From Bacillota bacterium (GTDB taxonomy: Bacteria > Bacillota > Clostridia > Christensenellales > SZUA-584), in contig JAEYOE010000003.1 in assembly GCA_023412005.1 (NCBI GenBank), forward strand, positions 1 to 64,000: a DNA stretch of 64,000 bases, in the 5' to 3' direction. The notes under the pieces are model-generated. The model did not search any database. It worked only from the letters and a program-made list of their open reading frames with translations, and was not told where the DNA came from. Below, in pieces: positions 51,491 through 60,123 of this stretch; position 1 is the first letter of the stretch; the number at the start of each line of letters is the position of its first letter. Made by a program: the position numbers and the translations under genes.

Positions 51491-52396
51491 TTATGCATGG
51501 GCAAAGTAAGAAACTTTTGTTAAACTCTTCTTATATATCGACGTAATCGGCGTATAACTTGAGAGTATTCGCCCGGCCTGAGCCACGGTTACGCCGCGTT
51601 TTTCGTTATAGACGCCGTCTTTTGACGGGCACACCACCTGCACATGCCCATGACCGCCCGAATTCTTCCAAGATGTCACCACCGGTCTTCCGGCGTTGGC
51701 CAGCTGCTGGGCCTGCTCCGGTGTCACTTCAAACCAGCCGTAGTTGTTTCCTTTCTCGTGCAGCCAGTTGTATATGCTGTTTGCCGACATCTGCTTTGCA
51801 CCCTTCACATCAGGGTATGTTCGCGGCGCGCCGGTCTGCACATCCACATAATGCGGAATCTCGGCCCCCATCGCACTCGTCACATCCCACAGGAAGATGT
51901 TGCAGTATGTATCTCCCCGCCCCTTTTTATTGACCTCGTAGCGTTTGTTGTTCTCGACATCAAACTGATCAATCACCTGCCGGTATAGAGACGCTGACCT
52001 GTTGTTTACACTGCTTGTCACCGCGGGTGTGCATGGTTTGGATGCCGCCACCGGCGTTTCCGCCACACCGGTTGATACCGGCACACCGTAAGCGGCAGAT
52101 ATTGATCTAAGAAGCGGTGACGATAACCCACCCTTGTTTTTCAATGCGCTGCCGAGGCTTATCATCGCCAAATCCGAGTTTTTGCCCAGCATAGAGAGCA
52201 GCATCAGGCTCGACATCTCGCTTCCAAAGCCGGAAAACCCCTCGGTTGAGCCGGAAGCATCGCTCAGGCTGCCAAGCATCTGAGCCGACAGCAAACTGGA
52301 AAACAGACTTGTCCCGCTGTTTTCCGTTTCTTGAGTTTTATTAAGCAACCGCTCCAGCATCGCCTGTTTAACGCTATCCGCACCGCTGACAGCCAT
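51491..52396 (-). CDS. Cys/His hydrolase of the flagellar cluster (putative peptidoglycan amidase/endopeptidase)
   Basis: The 301-residue protein has a Ser/Leu/Gly-rich N-terminal half (about 1-125) without a signal peptide, and a C-terminal hydrolase-like domain (about 140-270). That domain has the motif RGDTYCNIFLWDVTSAMG (candidate nucleophile Cys), then NSIYNWLHEKGNNYGW, and GHGHVQVVCP (candidate catalytic His). This pattern matches CHAP/NlpC-like wall-lysing domains known from phage endolysins and some flagellar proteins. No flgJ is seen in the window, so this may be a wall-opening or filament-associated enzyme exported by the flagellum. Context: between flhX-like and fliD. Function is inferred. 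Confidence 0.7.
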   Translation of the reverse strand: MAVSGADSVKQAMLERLLNKTQETENSGTSLFSSLLSAQMLGSLSDASGSTEGFSGFGSEMSSLMLLSMLGKNSDLAMISLGSALKNKGGLSSPLLRSISAAYGVPVSTGVAETPVAASKPCTPAVTSSVNNRSASLYRQVIDQFDVENNKRYEVNKKGRGDTYCNIFLWDVTSAMGAEIPHYVDVQTGAPRTYPDVKGAKQMSANSIYNWLHEKGNNYGWFEVTPEQAQQLANAGRPVVTSWKNSGGHGHVQVVCPSKDGVYNEKRGVTVAQAGRILSSYTPITSIYKKSLTKVSYFAHA

Positions 52397-52424
52397 TGAA
52401 TTCCCCTTTTATTTTCTGTTCCGC

Positions 52425-52733
52425 TCAACGCGTTTTATGCAGCCCAAACCGCAAACCGTACTTGGAATCCATATTGTTCACAAAAACGAGTATTTCCGCT
52501 ACCACTTTGTAAAGCTCCTCGGGAATTTCATCCCCGACGCTCATTTTTTGAAGCACAGCCGACAGCTTTTGGTCCTGAACCACCTGAACATGCTGCTCAT
52601 GCGCTTCCTCTACCATCCGCTTGGCAACAAACCCCTTGCCCAGCGCCACGATATACGGAGCCTGTTCGTTGGTTGCGTCATACTTGAGTGCAGCCGCTTC
52701 GTTGACGTTGTCTTTTGCGTCATTCCGTGTCAT
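52425..52733 (-). CDS. FlhB C-terminal-domain-like protein (FlhX/YlqH type)
   Basis: The 102-residue protein resembles the cytoplasmic domain of FlhB. It has AAALKYDATNEQAPYIVALG, VAKRMVEEAHEQHVQVVQDQKLS, and PEELYKVVAEILVFV. It lacks the membrane part and begins after the point where the NPTH cleavage site sits, so it resembles the post-cleavage FlhB fragment. B. subtilis YlqH has the same form and neighbours a FliK-like gene, as here. It overlaps the fliK-like gene by four bases. A role in export-switching is inferred. Confidence 0.85.
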   Translation of the reverse strand: MTRNDAKDNVNEAAALKYDATNEQAPYIVALGKGFVAKRMVEEAHEQHVQVVQDQKLSAVLQKMSVGDEIPEELYKVVAEILVFVNNMDSKYGLRFGLHKTR

Positions 52734-54529
52734 ACTCTGATATCCAAATTCCCGGCACTGCCGTCCGCCTGCTTATCAAAGCGTTCCTCGGCATTCAACA
52801 CCGTTGTTCGCGATGTCAGCTCTTTCACGCTGATTCCCAATAGTGAATACCCGGCTTGCTGTACCGCTTCTTTAAGCACCGCCGCATCCATCCGCATGTC
52901 GTCTGCCAGCCGCATATCCTCCACATTAAACTCGATGCCGAGGTTTTTCCCGCTCGTTTTTATCAGCGTTTCCACGCGGCCCATATGCTGCATATCCAGC
53001 CCGACCAATATCATGATATTGTCCGGATCGACACTTTTCTTGCCGCCGCGGTACCGATACACAAATAGCTCTGCCGTATCTTGCTGCTGCGGCCCCGTCT
53101 GCAGCGGAATCTGATAACAGTCAAACCGCTTCACCTCGTTCATCAGCGACAGCTGTTTGTCCGCCCGGTCAAGACTTTGGGTGACAGCTTCCCTGACCTT
53201 AATATCGGCATCTTGTGCCAAAAGCTTTAGCTCTTTTAGCTGTTCGGGCATTTCTTTTACCGTTTTTTTCAAATGCACAGCCAGTTCATCCGCGTTGTCC
53301 ATGCGAACCAATATATCCAGCGCTTTTTCCGCCAGTTCCCTGTTCTTCGGCTCTGCGGCATCGAAATTTTCTATAATATTAAAAGCGGGTATGACTTTCG
53401 TTTTGGTGCCATCCGCACGAAAGTCCGGCGTTATACCGGGCTGAGGCTGCGGGATAGGCTCCTCGGCATTCGGCCTGACAGCTGCCCCGGTTTCTGCCAT
53501 GACATCGGGCGATAGCGCAGCTTTCACCGAGCCAATCGTCTGCTCGGCTTGCGGCTGGACAGCCGCTGGCTGCGGCGTTACCGGCAAAGCCGGGCCGTCA
53601 GGGTGAGCCGCCCCCGGCTGATTGGCTTGGGCATTAACGGTTCCGCCAATGTCAGCCGTCGATACAGTCTGTGTGTTAGGTATGCCCGCGGAGCGCTCAG
53701 CCTGTACCGACGGCACATTGATCGTATTTGGCTGTGTTCCAGCCTGACTTTCATTATTCTGAACAGGTCGGCCAACGCCACTGCTCTCCTCATTAATCGA
53801 TACAGGTTTATTCAAAGATTGGCTTTGCAGGCCGATGATCGGCGAGCGGCTTTGTGCTGCACTTTGCTCCGTTGCCGATGTGAGTGAACGCCCCGCTTCA
53901 TCGCCGAGTACCGGCAGTTGAGCTGTGCTGCCTTGGGTTGCATTTGCCTGCGGCACCCCCGCCGCATCGGCAGCGGACGATGCTTGACTGCCCGGCAAAG
54001 CAGCCTTTTGCATTTTATCGAGACCGCCGATGAGCTGTGAGAGCAGCTCGGTGATCGGCCAAACCCCCTTGGCCATTTGCGCTACCGATTCAATGTTCTC
54101 TGCCGTTCCGGCGATACCGTGTCTCGACAGAAAAGCGGCGGCTTTCGGATCGGCCCCCGGGTTGTTTTTCAGCATGGCGAGCGTGCTCAATAGCATCTGC
54201 GTTTTTGCCGCCTGATTCATCGCCGATGCATCCCCCGGCGCGCCAGATTCTGTTAAAAAAGGCGATTGGCGTGAAATATCAATCACGCGCAGCACATAAC
54301 GCCCGCCGTCCGCTTCATCAACCACGGTCTCCACATAATCGCCGACAGCCACACCGATATCGTTTAACAGCTTGGCGGTAAAAATCGCGCCGCTGTCCTG
54401 ATTTTTCAGCAGCACCTTGTTGCCCTTGATATCCGTTACCTCAGCAATCAAAACATCGCCCTCGGCCAAACCTGGGCGCTGCGCACTGTCGGGTATGTTT
54501 CTTGACGAGCCAATATTCTCTATTCGCAT
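52730..54529 (-). CDS. FliK-like protein, second copy (YlqG type)
   Basis: The 599-residue protein has an N-terminal beta-rich domain (about 15-85; LAEGDVLIAEVTDIKGNKVLL), a long low-complexity Gln/Ala/Pro/Ser-rich middle (about 165-390), and a C-terminal domain (about 470-580) with IMILVGLDMQHMGRVETLI that resembles the Flg_hook domain of FliK. It is much larger than FliK at 18089. Its partner is the FlhB-C-like gene that overlaps it, as with B. subtilis ylqG-ylqH. It is the first gene of the block; its ribosome binding site (GGGCG) is weak. Confidence 0.75.
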   Translation of the reverse strand: MRIENIGSSRNIPDSAQRPGLAEGDVLIAEVTDIKGNKVLLKNQDSGAIFTAKLLNDIGVAVGDYVETVVDEADGGRYVLRVIDISRQSPFLTESGAPGDASAMNQAAKTQMLLSTLAMLKNNPGADPKAAAFLSRHGIAGTAENIESVAQMAKGVWPITELLSQLIGGLDKMQKAALPGSQASSAADAAGVPQANATQGSTAQLPVLGDEAGRSLTSATEQSAAQSRSPIIGLQSQSLNKPVSINEESSGVGRPVQNNESQAGTQPNTINVPSVQAERSAGIPNTQTVSTADIGGTVNAQANQPGAAHPDGPALPVTPQPAAVQPQAEQTIGSVKAALSPDVMAETGAAVRPNAEEPIPQPQPGITPDFRADGTKTKVIPAFNIIENFDAAEPKNRELAEKALDILVRMDNADELAVHLKKTVKEMPEQLKELKLLAQDADIKVREAVTQSLDRADKQLSLMNEVKRFDCYQIPLQTGPQQQDTAELFVYRYRGGKKSVDPDNIMILVGLDMQHMGRVETLIKTSGKNLGIEFNVEDMRLADDMRMDAAVLKEAVQQAGYSLLGISVKELTSRTTVLNAEERFDKQADGSAGNLDIRV

Positions 54530-54633
54530 AACTTTCGCCCTTTTTTTGATAAAATTTCGCCGGTTTTGCGTTTCTGTTGATTCAATTTGGGTTATATGTC
54601 TAATGCGTCACAACGTATCGCATCTCATATGAT

Positions 54634-54658
54634 ATATCGGATTTTTTTAAAAAGCTTA
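54634..54658 (-). promoter_or_regulatory. Weak sigma-28-like promoter upstream of the ylqG-cheW block
   Basis: On the minus strand TAAG (54655-54658), a 13-base spacer, and TCCGATAT (54634-54641) resemble the flagellin 1 promoter, but the spacer is short and the -10 has a mismatch. It lies about 105 bases upstream of the fliK-like gene. The intergenic region diverges toward cheC. Confidence 0.35.
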
Positions 54659-54766
54659 ACAGTTTTATTGGTTTATTCGATAGATTATATGAAAAACGAT
54701 CGGAGCGCTTTGTCGCACTGGTTTTGTTTTTGTATATTGGGAATTTAGATAACGAATGGAGCCTTT

Positions 54767-55390
54767 ATGTTTAATTCGGGAGGAGTTCCAAGCGATCAGC
54801 TTGATTTTTTAAAAGAACTCGAAAATATCGGTGCCGGTCATGCGGCAACGGCGCTCGCTTCAATGCTCGGGCATGAAGTGAATATACAGGTGCCTCACGC
54901 GCAGTTCTGCGAATACGAGCAGATCTGCGACATACTCGACGGCCCCGAGAACGTGGTTGCCGGGCTGCTTGTGGGCATCTCAGACGATCTCGATGGCTAT
55001 ATCCTTCTTGTGCTCAGCCGTGATGATGCGTATGAATTAACCAAAACTTTCGTCACTCAGATGGGTGCGGAGGTTGATGACAGCGGAGAATTCAACGAGC
55101 TTCAGTTGAGTGCGCTCAAAGAGCTGTCCAACATCCTTATCGGATCTTATATTTCAGCCATATCATCCCTGACGGGGTTGCGTATTGATGCCTCTGTGCC
55201 GGAACTTGTTATGGATATGGCAGGTGCGGTGCTCAATCTCTTGGTTTCCGCTTACGGAGAATACGGCGATAATGTGCTGTTTATGGAAACGGAATTTGTT
55301 GAGGACGCGCACAGCATATTCGGCCATTTCTTCTTGATCCCGGACGTTGATTCGTACAACAGATTGATGGCACAAATGGGGCTGGCATGA
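54767..55390 (+). CDS. cheC: CheY-P phosphatase CheC
   Basis: CheC (207 residues) dephosphorylates CheY-P and binds CheD. Both phosphatase motifs are present: FLKELENIGAGHAATALASM (about 14-33) and LSALKELSNILIGSYISAIS (about 112-131), each with the E-x2-N core. The ATG has GGAG upstream. It leads the plus-strand che operon and overlaps cheD by four bases. The two-motif form is typical of Firmicutes. Confidence 0.96.
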   Translation: MFNSGGVPSDQLDFLKELENIGAGHAATALASMLGHEVNIQVPHAQFCEYEQICDILDGPENVVAGLLVGISDDLDGYILLVLSRDDAYELTKTFVTQMGAEVDDSGEFNELQLSALKELSNILIGSYISAISSLTGLRIDASVPELVMDMAGAVLNLLVSAYGEYGDNVLFMETEFVEDAHSIFGHFFLIPDVDSYNRLMAQMGLA

Positions 55391-55872
55391 GAATATTTAC
55401 AATTGGAGTGGCAGAACAAAAGGTAGCAAAAGCGCCGGACAAACTGGTTACGCTGGGGCTTGGTTCTTGTATCGGCCTAGTGCTTTACGATCCCATCGCA
55501 AAAATCGGCGGCATGGTCCACATTATGCTGCCCACTGCGTCCATACGCTCCGAAGTGACGAACCGGTTCAAATTTGCCGACACCGCTATCGTTGACATGC
55601 TTGATCTGGTTGTGAAAGAAGGCGCGGCGCGTCAAAGACTGCGCGCCAAAATAGCAGGAGGCGCTCATATGTTCCGCACATCGGGAACGATTGATATCAT
55701 GAATGTCGGCTTGCGCAACATTGCGATGTGCCGCAAAGTTTTGGAAGAACAACGGATTATTCTGGACGGCGAGGATACTGGAGGCTCCAGCGGACGTTCC
55801 ATCGAGTTCTGCTGTGAAAGCTGTACGCTTTCGATACGCACCGTAACGCCAAAAGCCGTCAAAGTTATTTAA
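55387..55872 (+). CDS. cheD: Chemoreceptor glutamine deamidase CheD
   Basis: CheD (161 residues) deamidates receptor glutamines and is regulated by CheC. The catalytic Cys lies in LGLGSCIGLVLYDP (about residue 29), and the His in GGMVHIMLPT (about 46). AKIAGGAHMF is also conserved. The start overlaps the cheC stop (ATGA). Confidence 0.96.
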   Translation: MRIFTIGVAEQKVAKAPDKLVTLGLGSCIGLVLYDPIAKIGGMVHIMLPTASIRSEVTNRFKFADTAIVDMLDLVVKEGAARQRLRAKIAGGAHMFRTSGTIDIMNVGLRNIAMCRKVLEEQRIILDGEDTGGSSGRSIEFCCESCTLSIRTVTPKAVKVI

Positions 55873-55927
55873 GCCGTAAGCCCCAATAAAATTTTCAAAC
55901 CGTAATAACAGGAGGTCACTTAAAACC

Positions 55928-56284
55928 ATGAAGAAAGTACTAATCGTCGACGACGCAGCTTTTATGAGGGTTTCCATTAAAAACATGCTTGTCAAAAACG
56001 GCTATGAAGTCATCGGCGAAGCCGAAAACGGCAAAGTCGGCGTACAAAAATATCAGGAACTTGGGCCTGATATCGTGACAATGGACATCACAATGCCGGA
56101 GATGGACGGTCTGACCTGTCTCAAAAAAATACTTGAGGGCGACCCCGGAGCCAACGTGGTTATGATCAGCGCAATGGGCCAGGAAAGCATGGTGAGAGAA
56201 GCCGTTCTTTCGGGAGCCAAGGGCTTTATTGTTAAACCGTTTAAAGAAGATGTTATCATCGCCGCACTTAACAATCTGCCATAA
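55928..56284 (+). CDS. cheY: Chemotaxis response regulator CheY
   Basis: CheY (118 residues) carries the phospho-signal to FliM/FliY. The acidic pair is in LIVDDAAFMR, the phosphorylation site is Asp53 (IVTMDITMPEMDG), the conserved Ser/Thr is in VVMISAMGQ, and the Lys is in FIVKPFKED. It follows cheD by 55 bases and has AGGAGG upstream. It is a stand-alone receiver domain, as usual. Confidence 0.97.
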   Translation: MKKVLIVDDAAFMRVSIKNMLVKNGYEVIGEAENGKVGVQKYQELGPDIVTMDITMPEMDGLTCLKKILEGDPGANVVMISAMGQESMVREAVLSGAKGFIVKPFKEDVIIAALNNLP

Positions 56285-56333
56285 TGCACACGGTTTCATC
56301 TTGAACTGATTATAAGGAAAGAAGGGAACTTTC

Positions 56334-58352
56334 ATGTCAGCGAACGATTCGATATTGGATGTATATCTGTATGAAAACAGCCAGCTTCTTGACAACCTGG
56401 AGTCAATGCTTTTGGTCTGTGAGAAAAGCGGCTCATTTACATCTGAACAAATCGGCGATATTTTTCGTATACTGCATACGATAAAAGGGTCATCGGCGAT
56501 GATGAATTTTGACAACATCACAGGACTTTCACACGCACTTGAAGACCTTTTTGGTTTTCTGCGTGAGCATCAGGCCCGTAAACGGGACTACCGCAAAATC
56601 AGCGATCTTGTCTTTTCTTCCGTCGATGCGATAAAAGCCGAATTCGAAAAAATTCAACACAGCGGACTTCCCGACGGCGACTTATCTCTTATTACCGAAA
56701 ATGTACGCAAGTTTTTCAAAGTTCTCACTTCCTCAGACAGGGTTCAGGAAACCAAAGACGACGATATTAACGATAGCAAAGCGGAAGCGATTCTCTCGCT
56801 GGGCGACAGTATTCCCGGCGTTCATCGATACAAGGCTCATGTGACTTTCCAGAGAGACAGCAAGATGGAAAACATACGCGCTCTGGGTATTGTCAAATCA
56901 CTCGAAACGCTGTGCCAAAAAATTGTGACTGTGCCGAGCGACCTCCTCGGTGAACACAGCGATGACGAAATTACTGCTAACGGCTTTGATATTTATATAG
57001 AATCCGAGCAGCCTTCTTCGGTGATTCACAGCAAAATTAGAGAAGCCTTCTTTATCAACGATCTACGTTTTGAAGTCATATCCGAAACAAAAACAGAAGC
57101 GGCGGCACCTGCTGAAAAAGCAGACGCTACCAAAAGGGTTGACAATACGGTGCCGGCAGCCGATGCCGGGCACAACGTTAAGCAGCAAAATTACATGAGC
57201 GTTAACTTAAGCAAGCTTGATATGCTTATGGACATCGTCGGTGAAATCGTTATCACGGAATCCACTGTGACCAAAAACCCAGAGGTTTTAAAGCTCGGTC
57301 TTGACAGCTTTGATAAGGCATCCCGTCAGCTGAGAAAACTGACTGACGAGCTTCAGGATATCGTGATGGCCATCCGCATGATTCCCGTATCGGCGACGTT
57401 CCACAAAATGGAGCGCATCGTACGTGATATGGCAAACAAATTTGAAAAGCAGGCCGATCTGGTTATTATCGGCGAGGATACGGAGCTTGATAAAAACGTA
57501 ATCGACAATTTGTCGGATCCTCTTATGCATATCATCCGCAACTCGATGGATCATGGCCTTGAAACAACCGAAGAACGCATAAGGCTCGGAAAGAACCCTA
57601 CAGGCCGTGTTACGCTTGAGGCTCACAATTCAGGCAGCGACGTTCTGATCAGTGTTTCCGACGACGGGCGCGGGCTCAACAAAGAGGCGATTCTTGCTAA
57701 AGGCGTCAGCAAAGGCCTTGTAAAGAAAAACCCCGCCGATATGTCTGATAAAGAAATATACTCGCTGATTTTTGCCCCCGGTTTTTCCACCAAGGAAAAG
57801 GTGACCGAATTCTCCGGGCGCGGTGTCGGCATGGATGTGGCGCAAAAGAACATACAAAAGCTCGGCGGCACACTGACGGTAACCAGCACACCCGGCCAGG
57901 GTACGACCGTACAAATTCGTATTCCGCTTACGCTGGCCATAATTGAAGGCATGCAGGTGAGCGTCGGCGGCAACGTGTTCATACTGCCTCTGCTGTCCAT
58001 CAAAGAATCGTTTAAACCCAAGAACTTAAAAGATATTGCCAAAGATCCGGACGGCAATGAGATGATCACCATGCGCGGCAACTGCTATCCCATATTGCGG
58101 CTGCATAAGGTGTTCAATCTGGAAACGGATATTCAGTCCTTTGAAGACGGCATATTGGTCATACTGGAAACGCAGTCGTTGACGTACTGTCTGTTTGTCG
58201 ATGAACTAATTGGCGAACAGCAAACTGTTGTGAAGCCTCTGCCCGTCTATATCTCAAGAGTGCTCGGTTTAACCAAGAGCATTGCGGGCTGCACGATACT
58301 GGGAGATGGGAGTGTCAGTCTGATTCTCGACGTGAGTGGACTGATGAGCTGA
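56334..58352 (+). CDS. cheA: Chemotaxis histidine kinase CheA
   Basis: CheA (672 residues) is the receptor-linked kinase of chemotaxis. It has an HPt domain with phospho-His48 in RILHTIKGSSAMMNF, a CheY/CheB-binding P2 region (about 160-250), a dimerisation region (about 285-345), an HATPase domain (about 350-530) with N box HIIRNSMDHGLET and G boxes VSDDGRGLNKEAI and GRGVGMDVAQKNI, and a CheW-like P5 (about 540-670). It is followed after three bases by the HD-GYP gene. Chemotaxis proteins CheC, D, Y, A, W, R and B are all in the window; receptors are not. Confidence 0.98.
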   Translation: MSANDSILDVYLYENSQLLDNLESMLLVCEKSGSFTSEQIGDIFRILHTIKGSSAMMNFDNITGLSHALEDLFGFLREHQARKRDYRKISDLVFSSVDAIKAEFEKIQHSGLPDGDLSLITENVRKFFKVLTSSDRVQETKDDDINDSKAEAILSLGDSIPGVHRYKAHVTFQRDSKMENIRALGIVKSLETLCQKIVTVPSDLLGEHSDDEITANGFDIYIESEQPSSVIHSKIREAFFINDLRFEVISETKTEAAAPAEKADATKRVDNTVPAADAGHNVKQQNYMSVNLSKLDMLMDIVGEIVITESTVTKNPEVLKLGLDSFDKASRQLRKLTDELQDIVMAIRMIPVSATFHKMERIVRDMANKFEKQADLVIIGEDTELDKNVIDNLSDPLMHIIRNSMDHGLETTEERIRLGKNPTGRVTLEAHNSGSDVLISVSDDGRGLNKEAILAKGVSKGLVKKNPADMSDKEIYSLIFAPGFSTKEKVTEFSGRGVGMDVAQKNIQKLGGTLTVTSTPGQGTTVQIRIPLTLAIIEGMQVSVGGNVFILPLLSIKESFKPKNLKDIAKDPDGNEMITMRGNCYPILRLHKVFNLETDIQSFEDGILVILETQSLTYCLFVDELIGEQQTVVKPLPVYISRVLGLTKSIAGCTILGDGSVSLILDVSGLMS

Positions 58353-58355
58353 TAG

Positions 58356-59432
58356 ATGAGATACATCCCGATTAGCCATCTGCGCCCCGGCTATAAACTT
58401 GCATCCGATCTGGTGCTATCAAGAAACCGCATTCTGCTTCGCAAAGGGCGATTGTTGACTGATTCATTTATAAAGAAAATCACGGATCTTGGTTATCAGG
58501 GGCTTTATATTGATGATGATCTGTCCGAAGGTCTCTATGTGAATGATATCGTCAGCGCAGAGCTCAAGATGACGATGAAAAACGAGCTGCAGGCCATGCT
58601 CGACAACACCAAGCTCAATCGTCCGTCGGCATTCCGGTCGCGCATACAGACAATCAACAAGCTGCTGCAGTGCACCGTTGATGAAATACTGCATTCAAGC
58701 CAGGTCATGGTCAATATGATTGATCTGAGAACCTATGACGACTATACCTACAGCCACAGTCTGAACGTGGCTATTTTGTCTATTGTGATTGGCATTTCGC
58801 TGGGTTTGAACAAAAAGATGCTGCACCAGCTGGCATTGGGTGCGCTGCTTCATGATACCGGCAAAATGTTCATTGAAAAAGACATTCTCAACAAACCCTC
58901 AAGGCTGACGCCCGAAGAGTTTGAAGAAATTAAGAAGCACAGCGAACGCGGGTATGCCTACCTGTGCGACTATATGGATATTCCCGATGCCGCGCGCAAC
59001 ACGGCGCTGCAGCATCATGAGCAATTCAACGGCAAGGGCTATCCTCAGGGGCTCTCCGGCGAGTCGATTCATCTTTTTGGCCGCATTGTGGGCGTGGTCG
59101 ACGTTTTTGATGCACTGACCGCAGACAGGCCATACCGAAAGGCCATGCTGCCCTCTGATGCCATCGAATACATCATGGGCGGATACAACTCGATGTTCGA
59201 TCCGACGATTGTCAACGCGCTGACGCGAAAAATTGCCCCGTATCCGGTGGGAACGTGCGTGCTGTTAAGCACCGGCGAAACAGCCATCGTCACCAAGAAT
59301 CAGGAATCTGCGAGTTTGCGGCCAGTCGTTAAACTCTTGGCAGACGGGAAGCCGACTGAAACGTTTATGGATTTGGCACACGACCGTTCTTTACTGAACA
59401 TCACGATCAAGGAAATCGTCAATATTCAATAA
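58356..59432 (+). CDS. HD-GYP-domain c-di-GMP phosphodiesterase-like protein
   Basis: The 358-residue protein has an N-terminal domain (about 1-125, DUF3391-like; RPGYKLASDLVLSRNRILLRKG) and an HD-GYP domain (about 140-290). Metal-binding residues are visible as LGALLHDTGKMFI (HD), KKHSERGYAYL, and HHEQFNGKGYPQGL, where GYP is intact. HD-GYP proteins hydrolyse c-di-GMP. It lies three bases after cheA and ends the operon. With the PilZ protein at 35929 it points to c-di-GMP control of motility. Activity is inferred from motifs. Confidence 0.92.
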   Translation: MRYIPISHLRPGYKLASDLVLSRNRILLRKGRLLTDSFIKKITDLGYQGLYIDDDLSEGLYVNDIVSAELKMTMKNELQAMLDNTKLNRPSAFRSRIQTINKLLQCTVDEILHSSQVMVNMIDLRTYDDYTYSHSLNVAILSIVIGISLGLNKKMLHQLALGALLHDTGKMFIEKDILNKPSRLTPEEFEEIKKHSERGYAYLCDYMDIPDAARNTALQHHEQFNGKGYPQGLSGESIHLFGRIVGVVDVFDALTADRPYRKAMLPSDAIEYIMGGYNSMFDPTIVNALTRKIAPYPVGTCVLLSTGETAIVTKNQESASLRPVVKLLADGKPTETFMDLAHDRSLLNITIKEIVNIQ

Positions 59433-59433
59433 A

Positions 59434-59469
59434 AACAAAGCAAGCCCTCATATTCAAGCGTGCTTTGTT
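59434..59469 (+). terminator. Possible terminator after the HD-GYP gene
   Basis: AACAAAGCA pairs with TGCTTTGTT across an 18-base loop, starting two bases after the stop codon. The T-run is short, so it is a weak candidate. Confidence 0.55.
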
Positions 59470-59692
59470 AGTATCGATTAACCCCAAACAGTCACTTTTT
59501 TTAGTTATCCAGTCCATTACAACGCAAATCAGTATCCGGACAGATTCTTTTCCACTTCGTAGTCAGTCGCTTACGCGCCATCAGAATGACGCTAGACCAT
59601 AGCTTTCGGTTTACTGTGGTGTGGAGCGATGATTTGTTCTGAGCCTGTCGACTACGCTCCAACGGAATGTGATAAGTCTTTTCTTTGGCAAT
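59470..59692. other. Gene-free stretch with repeat remnants
   Basis: No coding frame with a ribosome binding site is present. It contains a degraded copy (59539-59590) of the dispersed palindromic repeat, and a CTGAGCCTGTCGA-containing stretch (about 59640-59654) that resembles another dispersed type. The right end is the terminator of the UPF0145 gene. Confidence 0.5.
59539..59590. repeat. Degraded copy of the dispersed palindromic repeat
   Basis: The pieces GACAGATTCTT, CACTTCG and CAGAATGAC occur in the same order as in the right half of the element at 8744-8820, with an insertion after the first piece. The left half is missing, so this is a remnant. Confidence 0.6.
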
Positions 59693-59733
59693 AAAAAAGC
59701 ACACCTGAAGATTTAATTCATGCGTGCTTTTTT
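59693..59733 (-). terminator. Terminator after the UPF0145 gene
   Basis: On the minus strand AAAAAAGCAC pairs with GTGCTTTTTT, and the second arm supplies the T-run. It begins 8 bases after the stop codon of the UPF0145 gene. Confidence 0.82.
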
Positions 59734-59741
59734 ATTGACGA

Positions 59742-60050
59742 CTATTTAAACTTCACAGCCGTGCCGTACGCGGTCACCTCGGCCGCCCCCTGCATCACCG
59801 AGCTGGATGTAAACCGCATCGCGATAACAGCGTCTGCGCCGAGCATCACAGCCTGATCCACCATGCGCTTAAGGGCGATTTCGCGAGATTCTTCCATCAT
59901 CTCCGTATAACTCTTGAGTTCGCCGCCCACTATCGTTTTAAACCCGGCCATCATGTCTTTACCGATATGCTTGCTCTGTATCATTGAGCCTCTGACCAGC
60001 CCGAGCACCTCATACGGCTTGCCGATGTTCTCCACAGTCATAATTATCAT
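59742..60050 (-). CDS. UPF0145 (YbjQ-like) protein
   Basis: The 102-residue protein belongs to the UPF0145/YbjQ family, also described as putative heavy-metal-binding proteins and typically pentameric. It has VLGLVRGSMIQSKHIGKDMMAG near the N-terminus, the TEMMEESREIALKRMVDQA helix, and GADAVIAMRFTSSSVMQGAAEV. ATG 60050 follows GGAGGAG; a longer frame to 60119 has no such site. The metal-binding idea is not proven. It has its own terminator. Confidence 0.9.
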   Translation of the reverse strand: MIIMTVENIGKPYEVLGLVRGSMIQSKHIGKDMMAGFKTIVGGELKSYTEMMEESREIALKRMVDQAVMLGADAVIAMRFTSSSVMQGAAEVTAYGTAVKFK

Positions 60051-60123
60051 CGCAAAACTCCTCCGCTTTATATTATTTACAAAAGTATACCACGTTTGTA
60101 TGTGCTGAAGAAGCAACAAAACG

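Noticed and set aside
54659..54766. A sigma-A or sigma-28 promoter for cheC
   Set aside because: Only weak matches (TTTGTT and TAGATA) occur; the region is AT-rich and chance matches are expected.
59501..59704. A 67-codon minus-strand frame
   Set aside because: It spans the degraded repeat and a terminator and has no protein-family signature.
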